The translations under genes and the position numbers were made by a program. From CAYILR01 sp964364175 (lineage in GTDB: Bacteria; Bdellovibrionota; UBA1018): DNA of 64,000 nt. The notes beneath the pieces are model-generated. The model was not told the origin of the DNA. It did not search any database and saw only the letters and a program-made list of their open reading frames with translations. Positions 16,617 through 25,024 of this stretch are shown piece by piece. The first letter of the stretch is position 1. Each line of letters starts with the position of its first letter. Location of the stretch: the NCBI GenBank assembly GCA_964364175.1, contig CAYILR010000016.1, positions 1 to 64,000 on the forward strand, given 5' to 3'.

Positions 16617-17588
16617 TCAGACGCCACTGAGGGTCAATAATCCTTGTGGGGAAATCACCGCATCGCCCCCCCACGGCATGCATCGCAAACCGGAATCGCC
16701 ATGCCCCACCTTCAATCCATAGGCGACGGGAATGCCCAGGCTGTTGCCTCCTGCCCCGAATATCTGCTTCAGCGCAGACTGGGATGACATCATCGCCCGC
16801 AACGGACCCATATCTCTGGGTGACGGCGCCTTGAGCTTCTGAGTCGTTTTTTTCAGAACAGACGGCACCGTGTCTCGGCAATCCTCAAACGTCCCCAAAA
16901 CCACAGTCCGAACGCCCTCGAGGGCTCCCGACTGGACCAGCTGATTCCAAGTTCGATCGATCCGATACCAGGCCTCCGAAACATCCTCTAGAAACAAAAT
17001 CCCGCCAGCTGCTTTCACTGAATAGGGCGTACCAGCGAGCGAATTCAAAACCGTTAAATTTCCACCCAACCAAGGACCTTGGACTTTTGCTGCAGGAGGT
17101 TTCGTCAGCCACTTCAACTTTTGCTCAAAGCGATTCCGCCCAGAATGGCAAACCTGCCCCACGAGTTCTCTCCAAAGTCGATCCGGCATGTAAGAAAACG
17201 GCCGTCCACCGGGCATGGGGGCATGAATTCCGCTCCATCCCCAGCGTGTTCTGACATAATGAAAAATCGCCGTCGCATCCGAGAATCCCAGAAATAATTT
17301 CGGAGAACGGGGCTTCCCTTTTTGCTGAGTCAGGCGATCGAGAATCGGCAGTATGCGTGCAGAACCATATCCACCCCGCGCGCTCCAGATCACATCCAGA
17401 TCGTCACGCTTGGCATATTCAAAAAAAGCCTGCGCGCGCTCCTCATCGGTTCCAGCGAAAAATCCGGATTTTTTCTTACATTGAGGATGAATATCTACTA
17501 AGAATCCAGCGCTCTTCAGCCGCTGAACACCCATCCGCAGCTCAACCCAGGGGACAACAGCCGAGGGAGCGACAATGCCGATTCGCAT
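16617..17588 (-). CDS. ldcA: LD-carboxypeptidase (S66 family)
   Basis: This 323-residue enzyme removes the terminal D-Ala from muropeptide tetrapeptides during wall recycling. The start (MRIGIVAPSA) and the segments ARGGYGSARILP, GFSDATAI (nucleophilic Ser), LEDVSE (Glu) and GLKVGHGD (His) match the Ser-Glu-His triad of the MccF/LdcA family. There is no signal peptide, in keeping with a cytoplasmic recycling enzyme. AGGA lies four bases before the ATG. It is the last gene of a minus-strand run with a small membrane protein and EngB upstream. Confidence 0.9.
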   Translation of the reverse strand: MRIGIVAPSAVVPWVELRMGVQRLKSAGFLVDIHPQCKKKSGFFAGTDEERAQAFFEYAKRDDLDVIWSARGGYGSARILPILDRLTQQKGKPRSPKLFLGFSDATAIFHYVRTRWGWSGIHAPMPGGRPFSYMPDRLWRELVGQVCHSGRNRFEQKLKWLTKPPAAKVQGPWLGGNLTVLNSLAGTPYSVKAAGGILFLEDVSEAWYRIDRTWNQLVQSGALEGVRTVVLGTFEDCRDTVPSVLKKTTQKLKAPSPRDMGPLRAMMSSQSALKQIFGAGGNSLGIPVAYGLKVGHGDSGLRCMPWGGDAVISPQGLLTLSGV

Positions 17589-17594
17589 GAATCC

Positions 17595-17792
17595 TCACCA
17601 TCCTTGCAAGGTTTGATATTTATGAATCGCCAAAACCACTCCCGTGACAATGGACCAGCAAAATGTCACCGCCATCAACGAAAGCCCCAACCATCTTTTG
17701 ACTGACTGAGAGCGCGGAAGCGTCAGCGCAAACGTCGTGCTCACAATCAAACTCGCTTCCACAGATAGGATAATCATCAGAACTAGATTCAT
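17595..17792 (-). CDS. Small two-helix membrane protein
   Basis: A 65-residue protein with two hydrophobic segments (about 3-25 and 33-56) joined by a basic loop (PRSQSVKRW). Its ATG overlaps the engB stop by 4 bp and its stop lies 6 bp before ldcA, so it is translated within that operon. I recognise no family. Confidence 0.65.
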   Translation of the reverse strand: MNLVLMIILSVEASLIVSTTFALTLPRSQSVKRWLGLSLMAVTFCWSIVTGVVLAIHKYQTLQGW

Positions 17793-18412
17793 AGCGCCTT
17801 TGCCCCAGATTCTAGCGTCCGCTGGAGTTCGTCAAGACCTTCTTCGGTATGAACTGAAACCCAGTGGATCGGCGCCAGCCCCCAGCCCAGTTCCTTGAGT
17901 GCCTTTGCCACTTCGCTTTTGCGTTTATGTTTGACGGACTGCCCTCTCAGCTCGTCAATTTTGGTCATCACAACGACCGCGCGCTCCCGCCAATCTTGAA
18001 AAAAATCCATCATTTCTTCATCCGCAGAAGTCGGCCCATGCCGAGAATCCAGCAGCAAAACCAGATATTCAATTTTGGGATCCGCATCGAGATAAGATCC
18101 AATCAAATCATCCCATTTTTTCTTCTCGCCCCTGGCGATCTTGGCATAGCCATACCCAGGCAGGTCCACCACGACTCGTTTTAAATTGGGGGCCCAATAG
18201 CAATGAATTAGACGAGTTTTACCGGGTGTTTTACTGACCTGCGCGAGTTTCCCATGATCCAGGAGCGCATTGATGAGCGAACTTTTCCCGACATTCGAAC
18301 GCCCCACGAAAACACACCGAGCCTCACCTCGACCCTGAATGAAATCTCCCTTGATCACGGTGGAAAGCTGGGATGCGTTCCCAATCGTCACTAAATGCTC
18401 GGAACTTGCCAT
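17789..18412 (-). CDS. engB: Ribosome-biogenesis GTPase EngB (YsxC)
   Basis: A 207-residue GTPase with G1 GRSNVGKS (37-44), the G3 DLPGYG and the G4 TKID. Length and motif set are those of EngB/YsxC, which is needed for large-subunit assembly. It heads a minus-strand operon with the two-helix protein and ldcA, and diverges from the sigma-54 activator gene across a 124-bp gap. Confidence 0.93.
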   Translation of the reverse strand: MASSEHLVTIGNASQLSTVIKGDFIQGRGEARCVFVGRSNVGKSSLINALLDHGKLAQVSKTPGKTRLIHCYWAPNLKRVVVDLPGYGYAKIARGEKKKWDDLIGSYLDADPKIEYLVLLLDSRHGPTSADEEMMDFFQDWRERAVVVMTKIDELRGQSVKHKRKSEVAKALKELGWGLAPIHWVSVHTEEGLDELQRTLESGAKAL

Positions 18413-18486
18413 AGCTCAGTTTTGAACCCTTTCAGCTCAAGAATAAACCATTTGGAACTCAATCGGTAATAAAAGCGGGCAATAGC

Positions 18487-18503
18487 TTGGCCCGGCTCTT
18501 GCT
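18487..18503 (+). promoter_or_regulatory. Sigma-54 (-24/-12) promoter
   Basis: TTGGCCCG-GCTC-TTGCT matches the consensus YTGGCACG-N4-TTGCW at 12 of 13 fixed positions, with exact spacing. The predicted transcription start is near 18514, and the ATG at 18537 has AAGGGA eight bases upstream. It drives the sigma-54 activator gene itself. Confidence 0.85.
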
Positions 18504-18536
18504 CTACTGAGTCACAAGAAAGAAGGGACTACACAA

Positions 18537-19838
18537 ATGTGGCAACTCAAGATCCAAGATCCGTCGGGGGAAACTCGCATCTGTCATCTGCCCTCCTCGT
18601 CTCGCAAATCCATGCATCTCAGCTTGGGTCGGCAAGATTCGGAGGCGCAAATCCAGTTGAGAGATCCCACGCTCCCGCCGCTTCTCGGAAACCTGAGTCG
18701 GGAGAAATCCCAGTCCACGTTTTGGCTGCAGATGGACGACCATGCGCCCGCTGCAGTTCTGGCGGATATCGAAATACGAAGGGCGCAGATTCCTCCTCTG
18801 GTTCGCTGGCGTCTGGGCGAGACACAACTCATGATCGAACCCACTCACGATGAACCGCCGGTTCCTTCTTTCCCTCATGGACTCAAGCACTGGAAAACCG
18901 ACACGTCCCCCGGGCGAGAGGTTTTGTGGACCGCCAAAAAAGCCGCGGCTACTGAGTTATCGATTTATCTTCGAGGCGAAACCGGCACGGGCAAAGAAGT
19001 CCTCTCTCAACTGGTTCACGCCTGGAGTCCGCGTGCGTCCGGCGCATTTGTTCCTCTTCACTGCAGTGCTTTTGCTGTCTCTCTGGCAGAAAGCGAGCTT
19101 TTTGGGCATGTCAAAGGAGCCTTCACGGGCGCAAGCCACAATCGTCCGGGCGCGTTGATCCAGGCGCATGGTGGGACGTTATTTTTGGACGAGATCGGGG
19201 ACCTGTCCTTGGAGATGCAAGTCAAGCTGCTGCGTTTTTTGGAAAATGGTGAAATTCGCGCAGTCGGCTCAGATCGCACGACTCACGCAAATGTTCGATT
19301 GGTTTGCGCAACCCACAGGCCTCTCGAGACGATGGTAGAAAAAGGTCTTTTTCGCCAAGATCTGTACTACCGACTGGCTTCCATCACTGTCGAAATCCCG
19401 CCCCTGCGAACGCGGCTCAAAGACGTCGAGTACCTTGCCCAAGAGTTTAGTGCAGAAATGAGGAAAACAATTTCAACGAGCGCTCTTCATCGACTCAAAA
19501 CCCATTCTTGGCCGGGCAATGTCCGAGAACTTCGTCATGCCGTCGAGCGTGCTGCCGGACTGGCAGGCCCATGGACTCCGATTTTGACTGAGGAGGCGTT
19601 TGATTTCTTGTTTCGGAGTTCATCCAGAAACCTCCATGCGGCTCATCCTGGAGATGAGCTTGCAGGGCTATTGAGTCTGCGTGAGGTGGAACGAAAAGTG
19701 ATTTTGCGAGCTCTGAGAATGTCCGAAGGACACCGAGGAAAAACAGCTCGAATGCTGGGAATTGCGCGAAGCACGCTCTTTGAAAAAATCAAAAAACATC
19801 GAATCCAGGGGCCAAAAATAGATTTTTCTCACAGCTAG
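18537..19838 (+). CDS. Sigma-54-dependent activator with FHA-like N-terminus
   Basis: 433 residues. Residues 1-100 look like a beta-rich FHA domain (LSLGRQDSEAQIQLRD), not a receiver. The AAA+ core has Walker A GETGTGKE (147-154), the sigma-54-contacting GAFTGA loop (194-199), Walker B TLFLDE (214-219) and the arginine-finger region FRQDLYYRL. A Fis-type helix-turn-helix (GHRGKTARMLGIARSTLFEKIKKHRI) ends the protein. FHA domains bind phosphothreonine, so input from a Ser/Thr kinase is inferred. The sigma-54 promoter in front suggests autoregulation. Confidence 0.92.
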   Translation: MWQLKIQDPSGETRICHLPSSSRKSMHLSLGRQDSEAQIQLRDPTLPPLLGNLSREKSQSTFWLQMDDHAPAAVLADIEIRRAQIPPLVRWRLGETQLMIEPTHDEPPVPSFPHGLKHWKTDTSPGREVLWTAKKAAATELSIYLRGETGTGKEVLSQLVHAWSPRASGAFVPLHCSAFAVSLAESELFGHVKGAFTGASHNRPGALIQAHGGTLFLDEIGDLSLEMQVKLLRFLENGEIRAVGSDRTTHANVRLVCATHRPLETMVEKGLFRQDLYYRLASITVEIPPLRTRLKDVEYLAQEFSAEMRKTISTSALHRLKTHSWPGNVRELRHAVERAAGLAGPWTPILTEEAFDFLFRSSSRNLHAAHPGDELAGLLSLREVERKVILRALRMSEGHRGKTARMLGIARSTLFEKIKKHRIQGPKIDFSHS

Positions 19839-19844
19839 GCAAAA

Positions 19845-20564
19845 CTACTCGATTACGAAATTCAGGAATAGCACTTCTCGAATCCGTCCACTCGTGACTT
19901 CGGATTGCAAAGACTCGACCATTCGAGCTTGTAGTGTTTTTTTACCTTCACTCGTCATCAGCTCGTCGGGTTCGGACCCAAAAACCATACTCACGATGCG
20001 GTCTTTGACTTTAGGAAGATGAGCTTTGAGCTCCTCGCAAGGCTCTCGACTATCGCACTCAATGGTGATTTCGAACAAAACATTGGGATCGATGGATCGC
20101 GCCTTGAATCGGCGAAAGGGTTTTTTGAGGGGAATTCGAAAAGGTTCGAGCGTGATCCTCGGCAAAATGCTGGGAACCGGCCTCGGTGAATGCTCCGCAT
20201 GGTTCGCTACGACTTTTTGTAACTTGTAATAACTCATTCGCCCCAAAGCGTACAAAATCAACAATGCAAACACAGTGAGGCTCACAATATAGGTATAGGC
20301 AGCCTTCCGGGTTTGAGCATCTTCAGAGTGAATACTTTCAATAGTTTCAGTTACTTGCTTAAATTTTCCGCGTAACTTTTCGGGAGTTTTCTTTAGACTT
20401 TCAAAAACACCCTTCAGAATATTTTTAAGCCCCGTTTTGAGTTGGCTGATGAGTCGGTTGAGCAAAATCTGCGACTTCTTTTGCGGGTGAGCAGGAGATG
20501 CTGCCTCGCCAGTTTTTGGTTCATTCGTTGCCGTCGTTGCTTTTGGATCAGGATTCTCAGCCAC
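19845..20564 (-). CDS. FliL-like single-pass membrane protein
   Basis: 239 residues: a basic, low-complexity cytoplasmic part (1-90), one transmembrane helix (about 91-113, YIVSLTVFALLILYALG), then a periplasmic domain. The C-terminus (LKAHLPKVKDRIVSMVFGS, DELMTSEGKKTLQARMVESL, REVLFLNFVIE) has the FliL pattern of flagellar stator-associated proteins. Canonical FliL lacks the long basic N-terminus, and no flagellar gene is nearby, so this may be a FliL-fold protein serving another motor or envelope complex. Confidence 0.7.
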   Translation of the reverse strand: MAENPDPKATTATNEPKTGEAASPAHPQKKSQILLNRLISQLKTGLKNILKGVFESLKKTPEKLRGKFKQVTETIESIHSEDAQTRKAAYTYIVSLTVFALLILYALGRMSYYKLQKVVANHAEHSPRPVPSILPRITLEPFRIPLKKPFRRFKARSIDPNVLFEITIECDSREPCEELKAHLPKVKDRIVSMVFGSEPDELMTSEGKKTLQARMVESLQSEVTSGRIREVLFLNFVIE

Positions 20565-20595
20565 TTTAGACCATTATGTGCTAATTTCTAATCCG

Positions 20596-21612
20596 ATGGA
20601 AGCCTTCCTCGAATTTGAAAAACCGATCGTGAATTTGGAGAAAAAACTCACCGAACTCCGTGAGTTGAATCAATCCGGCGAAACCGATGTGAGCGACGAA
20701 ATTCGGACGCTCGAAACCAAACTCCGGACACTGATCGACGAAGTTTTCTCGAAACTGACCCCGTGGCAAAAGGTCCAACTTTCCCGTCATCCCAATCGCC
20801 CGTACGCAAAAGACTACATTGATGCATTGTTTTCGGATTTCATGGAACTGCACGGCGATCGATGTTTTGGTGACGATGCTGCGATTCTTGCGGGTATTGG
20901 TGTTTGGGGGGGGGCTGAACCCATGCCAGTGATGATCATCGCGCATCAAAAAGGACGAACCACTAAACAAAAAATGGAGAGAAATTTTGGAATGGCCCGC
21001 CCCGAGGGGTATCGCAAGGCCGTGCGGCTGATGCAGCTGGCTCACCGTTGCAAGATGCCCATCGTGACCTTCATCGACACTCCGGGTGCGTTTCCCGGCG
21101 CAGACGCTGAGGAGCGCGGCCAATCCCAGGCCATCGCCGAAAGCATCCAGTGTATGTTTGGCTTGGATGTACCGGTGATCGCCATCGTCATCGGAGAAGG
21201 CGGCTCGGGAGGCGCACTCGCCATCGGAGTGGCCGATCATGTGATGATGCAAGAATACAGCACTTATTCGGTGATCTCACCCGAGAGCTGTGCTTCGATT
21301 TTGTGGAGTGATTCGAGCCTCGCTGAAAAAGCGAGCGACAAACTCAAAATGAATCCCAACGAGCTGCTCAAGATGGGCGTCATCGACGAAATCATCCCAG
21401 AACCCCACGGCGGAGCTCATCGGGATTGGGAAAAAGCTCAAGCTCTGATGAAAAAATCCCTCGAAAAAATTCTGAAACCCCTAATCCTCAAGCAAAAAAA
21501 GAAAGTGGCTCGCGCCACGACAAAAACAAGAATAGAAAAATTTCGCCAGATCGGCGCATTCGCCATCGCGCAAACCCCGCGCGACCCGGACTCGGAGGAC
21601 GCCTCCACTTGA
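20596..21612 (+). CDS. accA: Acetyl-CoA carboxylase carboxyltransferase subunit alpha
   Basis: AccA with AccD transfers carboxyl from carboxybiotin to acetyl-CoA, the first step of fatty-acid synthesis. The start region MEAFLEFEKPIVNLEKKL, the oxyanion and CoA segments GRTTKQKMERNFGMARPEGY, TFIDTPGAFPGADAEERGQ and GEGGSGGALAIG are diagnostic. I place the start at the ATG at 20596, which aligns with the family; a GTG at 20578 would add six residues. It is followed by gmk with overlapping stop and start codons. Confidence 0.95.
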   Translation: MEAFLEFEKPIVNLEKKLTELRELNQSGETDVSDEIRTLETKLRTLIDEVFSKLTPWQKVQLSRHPNRPYAKDYIDALFSDFMELHGDRCFGDDAAILAGIGVWGGAEPMPVMIIAHQKGRTTKQKMERNFGMARPEGYRKAVRLMQLAHRCKMPIVTFIDTPGAFPGADAEERGQSQAIAESIQCMFGLDVPVIAIVIGEGGSGGALAIGVADHVMMQEYSTYSVISPESCASILWSDSSLAEKASDKLKMNPNELLKMGVIDEIIPEPHGGAHRDWEKAQALMKKSLEKILKPLILKQKKKVARATTKTRIEKFRQIGAFAIAQTPRDPDSEDAST

Positions 21613-22169
21613 GAAAACTCATTGTGATCTCTGCTCCGTCGGGAGCAGGAAAAACCACGATTTGTGCGCGACTTTTGCGGGATTATCCGCAGATTCGACT
21701 TTCTATTTCAAGCACCACCCGCGCTCCGAGAGGAACTGAACAAAACGGGAAGGAATATTTTTTCCTGAGCATCCCTGAGTTTGAAAAACAAATTCAGAGA
21801 GATCGATTTGCTGAGTGGGCGAAAGTCCATGGCAATTACTATGGAACTTCGCGCGACGTGGTTGAGGAGGCTTTCCAAAAATCACATCCGCTGCTCCTGG
21901 ATATCGACGTCCAAGGCTCCGCCAGTCTCCGAAAAGCCTATCCCGACGAGACGGCTCTGATTTTCATCGCTCCGCCGAGCTTGGAAGCACTGGAACAGCG
22001 ACTTCGTTCTCGTGGCACAGACTCTGAGGAAACCATCGCGCGCCGAATGTCCGGAGCCAGGGCAGAAATGGCGCGCCAAAACGAATTCGACAAGATCATC
22101 GTGAACGACGACCTAGATCGCGCCTACAACGAGCTCAAAAGATGGCTCAAAGAGGAACATGAAATATAA
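21609..22169 (+). CDS. gmk: Guanylate kinase
   Basis: A 186-residue enzyme converting GMP to GDP. The TTG at 21609 overlaps the accA stop (TTGA) and has GGAGG ten bases upstream; the long in-frame extension back to 21426 lies inside accA and is not real. P-loop SAPSGAGKTT, the GMP-binding SSTTRAPRGTEQNGKEYFF and LLDIDVQG are intact. It overlaps the rsh gene by 11 bp, linking GTP supply and (p)ppGpp metabolism in one transcript. Confidence 0.94.
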   Translation: MRKLIVISAPSGAGKTTICARLLRDYPQIRLSISSTTRAPRGTEQNGKEYFFLSIPEFEKQIQRDRFAEWAKVHGNYYGTSRDVVEEAFQKSHPLLLDIDVQGSASLRKAYPDETALIFIAPPSLEALEQRLRSRGTDSEETIARRMSGARAEMARQNEFDKIIVNDDLDRAYNELKRWLKEEHEI

Positions 22170-24366
22170 AACCTCTTCGATCAATACGATCTGTGACACC
22201 ATCAAGAGCTACTACCCCGATGCAAAGTTGGATCTGGTTCGTAAAGCTCATGATTTTGCGACGAAAGCGCACGAGGGACAAAAACGTTCCAGTGGTGATC
22301 CCTACATCATCCATCCGACTGACGTCGCACAAACACTCGCTGATCTCCGCCTCGACATCGCCAGCGTTGTGACCGGGCTGCTTCACGACACGGTCGAAGA
22401 CACTGACGTCACCCTCGAAGACATTGCTCGCGAATTTTCGCCCGAAATTGCTGAACTCGTTGATGGCGTCACCAAACTTTCCAAAATCACTTTCAAAACC
22501 TCGGAGGAGAAACAAGCCGAGAACTTCCGCAAAATGATCTTGGCGATGGCCAAGGACATTCGCGTGATTTTGGTGAAGCTGGCTGACCGGTTGAACAATA
22601 TGCGAACGCTCGAGCACTTGCCCGAGCTCAAACAACAAGCGATTTCTCAAGAGACTTTAGATATTTATGCACCGATCGCGAATCGCCTGGGGATCGGCTG
22701 GATCAAGATGGAGCTGGAGGACATGTGCCTGCGTCACCTCCACCCCGATGTGTACTACAAGCTCGCCGATAAAATTTCGATGAACAAGCGCGAACGCGAA
22801 AAATACATCGAAGAAGTTTCCGAAATGGTCTCCGAGAAACTGAAAGAGTACGAAGTCCAAGCCATCATTCAGGGTCGCGCCAAACATTTTTATTCTATTT
22901 TTAAAAAAATGGAGCGTCGCAAGGCCGACTACGAGCAGATTTTTGACGTGATTGCATTTCGAATCGTCGTGGACAACATCACCGAGTGCTACAAGTCTCT
23001 GGGCGTGATCCACGCGACCTACAAACCGGTTCCGGGGCGATTCAAAGACTACATCGCCATGCCCAAGAGCAATAATTATCAATCACTCCACACGACTGTA
23101 ATTGGCCCCTACGGCGAGCGGATGGAAATCCAAATCCGCACGACCGCGATGCACGAAGTTGCCGATGCGGGGATCGCTGCTCACTGGCGCTACAAAGAAG
23201 GCAAGTTTGACTCCAAGGAAACCGTCGGCTGGGTCAATCGATTATTGGAGTGGCACAAGGATCTCAAAGACCCCAACGAATTTCTGGAGACGGTCAAAAT
23301 CGATTTGTTCGCCGAGGATGTTTTTGTTTTCACTCCCAACGGCGAAGTTCGCCAGCTCTCTTACGGCTCCACGCCGCTCGATTTCGCCTACGCCATTCAC
23401 ACTGACGTGGGCCACCACTGCGTCGGCGTCAAGGTCAACGGCAAGATCGTCCCTCTCAAGCACCGCCTGAAATCGGGCGACACCGTGGAGGTCCTCACCT
23501 CACCGACTCAGACTCCTTCCAAAGACTGGCTCAAGATCGTCAAAAGCTCCAAAGCCAAAGCCAAAATTCGCGGATTCATCAAACAACAGGAGCGCGATCG
23601 CGCCAAGGAACTCGGAGAAAGCCTCCTCGAAAAAGCTGCCAAAACCTATGGCACCTCCTTGTCACGCCTGGAAAAAACGGGTGATGTTGCACGAGCGTTG
23701 GAAAAATACACTTTCAGAAGCGTGGATGAACTCAAGGTCGCGCTTGGGTACGGCCGACTGCTGATTGAAACCGTCAGTGATGTCTTGATCCCGAAAGATC
23801 TTCGAGATGCGTACACCAAAGAAAACCCCGCACTCCCACCGGGCGAAGCCGAAGACGCAAATTTCCTGAGGCGGGTTTTCACCTCAGCCAAGAAAAAAAG
23901 CGACTCGCGCACCATCATTCAGGTCGCTAATCTCGACGACGTTTTGATCCGATTTGGCCGCTGCTGTAATCCGCTGCCCGGCGACAGCATCGTGGGATTC
24001 ATCACACGAGGCCGAGGCGTCACCGTACACACTGTCACTTGTCCCAAAGCACTCGACAGCGACCAGGAACGAAAAATCGAAGTCCAGTGGAATCCTGCGC
24101 ACGTCACCCAGACCACGTCAACCGTCAGGCGCCACGTGAAAATCCGCATTCTTTCACTCGACGAACCCGGACTCTTGGCACTCATGTCGCAAACCATCAG
24201 CGCCGGCAACGTGAACATCGTCTCTGCGCACGTCCGCACCACGAAGGACCGCAAGGCCATTGCGTTGTTCGACATCGAAGTCACCGACACCCAGCAACTG
24301 CACCGCGTAATAAGCGCACTCGAGGCCAAAAAAGGCGTCATCAGCGTCGAGCGGATGAAGTCGTAG
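22159..24366 (+). CDS. Bifunctional (p)ppGpp synthetase/hydrolase (Rsh/SpoT)
   Basis: A 735-residue long RSH protein. The hydrolase HD domain has His52 and His76-Asp77 in LLHDTVEDTD, so hydrolase activity is likely kept. The synthetase domain has RFKDYIAMPKSNNYQSLHTT (Arg294-Phe-Lys-Asp297) and EIQIRT. The RxKD form is the one associated with bifunctional enzymes. TGS (about 385-450), helical and zinc-finger-like (FGRCCNPLPGD) regions and a C-terminal ACT domain follow. It is the last gene of accA-gmk-rsh. Confidence 0.95.
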   Translation: MKYKTSSINTICDTIKSYYPDAKLDLVRKAHDFATKAHEGQKRSSGDPYIIHPTDVAQTLADLRLDIASVVTGLLHDTVEDTDVTLEDIAREFSPEIAELVDGVTKLSKITFKTSEEKQAENFRKMILAMAKDIRVILVKLADRLNNMRTLEHLPELKQQAISQETLDIYAPIANRLGIGWIKMELEDMCLRHLHPDVYYKLADKISMNKREREKYIEEVSEMVSEKLKEYEVQAIIQGRAKHFYSIFKKMERRKADYEQIFDVIAFRIVVDNITECYKSLGVIHATYKPVPGRFKDYIAMPKSNNYQSLHTTVIGPYGERMEIQIRTTAMHEVADAGIAAHWRYKEGKFDSKETVGWVNRLLEWHKDLKDPNEFLETVKIDLFAEDVFVFTPNGEVRQLSYGSTPLDFAYAIHTDVGHHCVGVKVNGKIVPLKHRLKSGDTVEVLTSPTQTPSKDWLKIVKSSKAKAKIRGFIKQQERDRAKELGESLLEKAAKTYGTSLSRLEKTGDVARALEKYTFRSVDELKVALGYGRLLIETVSDVLIPKDLRDAYTKENPALPPGEAEDANFLRRVFTSAKKKSDSRTIIQVANLDDVLIRFGRCCNPLPGDSIVGFITRGRGVTVHTVTCPKALDSDQERKIEVQWNPAHVTQTTSTVRRHVKIRILSLDEPGLLALMSQTISAGNVNIVSAHVRTTKDRKAIALFDIEVTDTQQLHRVISALEAKKGVISVERMKS

Positions 24367-24379
24367 ATCAATATTGATT

Positions 24380-24409
24380 TTGCAAAAAATCAAACAGCGC
24401 ACCTATTAT
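24380..24409 (+). promoter_or_regulatory. Candidate promoter for small exported protein
   Basis: TTGCAA (24380-24385), an 18-bp spacer and TATTAT (24404-24409) lie upstream of the 24466 ATG in an AT-rich gap. Confidence 0.4.
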
Positions 24410-24465
24410 TTTATTTACAAAAAATAGAATAACAATTAAAAGGCGAACCAGAATTGGAGTTATTT

Positions 24466-24747
24466 ATGAAAACCATCTTGTCTTTGGCTCTTTTATTACT
24501 TTCCCCTATGGCGTTTGCTATTACATCGAATGAGGTCACCCAGGTCCTGCAAGATGAAAAAGTGGCACGCATTCTTCAAAATTTATCTATCAACAAAATT
24601 GAAGAAATCGCTCACTATCGATGCCCAGGCTGCTATGATATTAGCATCGACTTCGATGACTCTAAAATGACCATTCGTACCAGCACAGATTGGACAACTC
24701 ACAAAATCATTGTTGGAACAATCAAGCTTCAGTCAAAATCCAACTAG
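24466..24747 (+). CDS. Small exported protein of unknown function
   Basis: 93 residues. The ATG at 24466 has GGAG six bases upstream. A clear signal peptide (MKTILSLALLLLSPMAFA) precedes a 75-residue mature part containing a CPGC pair, which could be a redox or metal site, or a disulfide. The mature part is of mixed alpha/beta character with no family I recognise. It stands alone between rsh and a large inverted repeat. Confidence 0.75.
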   Translation: MKTILSLALLLLSPMAFAITSNEVTQVLQDEKVARILQNLSINKIEEIAHYRCPGCYDISIDFDDSKMTIRTSTDWTTHKIIVGTIKLQSKSN

Positions 24748-24795
24748 ATTTTCAGACGCTTGACCCTCTCGCCTTTTGATCATCGAGAGAAAACA

Positions 24796-25024
24796 AAAAG
24801 GTGAGCGCCCTGATTGAGTGTCTCTGGTTGCTTGAGTTAGCTTATTCTTCATACAGTCGGGTTTTTTGTTGCGGGTACCCGCTTCACGCGGCCGCACGAT
24901 GCGGCTTAAGCGTGAGAACACGATGTTCGAAGCGGCGTACCCGCAATAAAAAATTCGATTGTGTGAAGAATCCAGTGAAAGTCTAATGCGGCCAGAGTGT
25001 GTCGGGGGGACGCTCACCTTTTTT
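24796..25024. repeat. Outer arms of a large inverted duplication
   Basis: AAAAAGGTGAGCG at 24796-24808 recurs inverted as CGCTCACCTTTTT within the 3' end of the 199-residue minus-strand gene (24983-25024). Between these ends and the inner element, TCTGG and GC blocks also correspond with several gaps. The left arm therefore looks like a decayed inverted copy of that gene's last codons (it still reads K-G-E-R-P-D before a stop). Confidence 0.6.
24844..24971 (+). ncRNA. Candidate Y-shaped structured RNA / cruciform element
   Basis: A 41-bp stem (24844-24884 with 24930-24971) encloses two hairpins, CACGC-G-GCCGCA-CGA-TGCGGC-TTAA-GCGTG (24885-24914) and GAACA-CGA-TGTTC (24916-24928), making a tight three-way junction. 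The five non-Watson-Crick positions in the long stem are all G-U on the plus strand and would be A-C on the minus strand. Both inner loops are CGA. Whether it is transcribed is unknown; a mobile palindromic element is the main alternative. Confidence 0.45.

Noticed and set aside
16265..16640. Several short frames on both strands with AELVDAPDSKS or RFSPEPP
   Set aside because: These are translations of the tRNA-Leu gene and its duplicated ends, a common source of spurious proteins.
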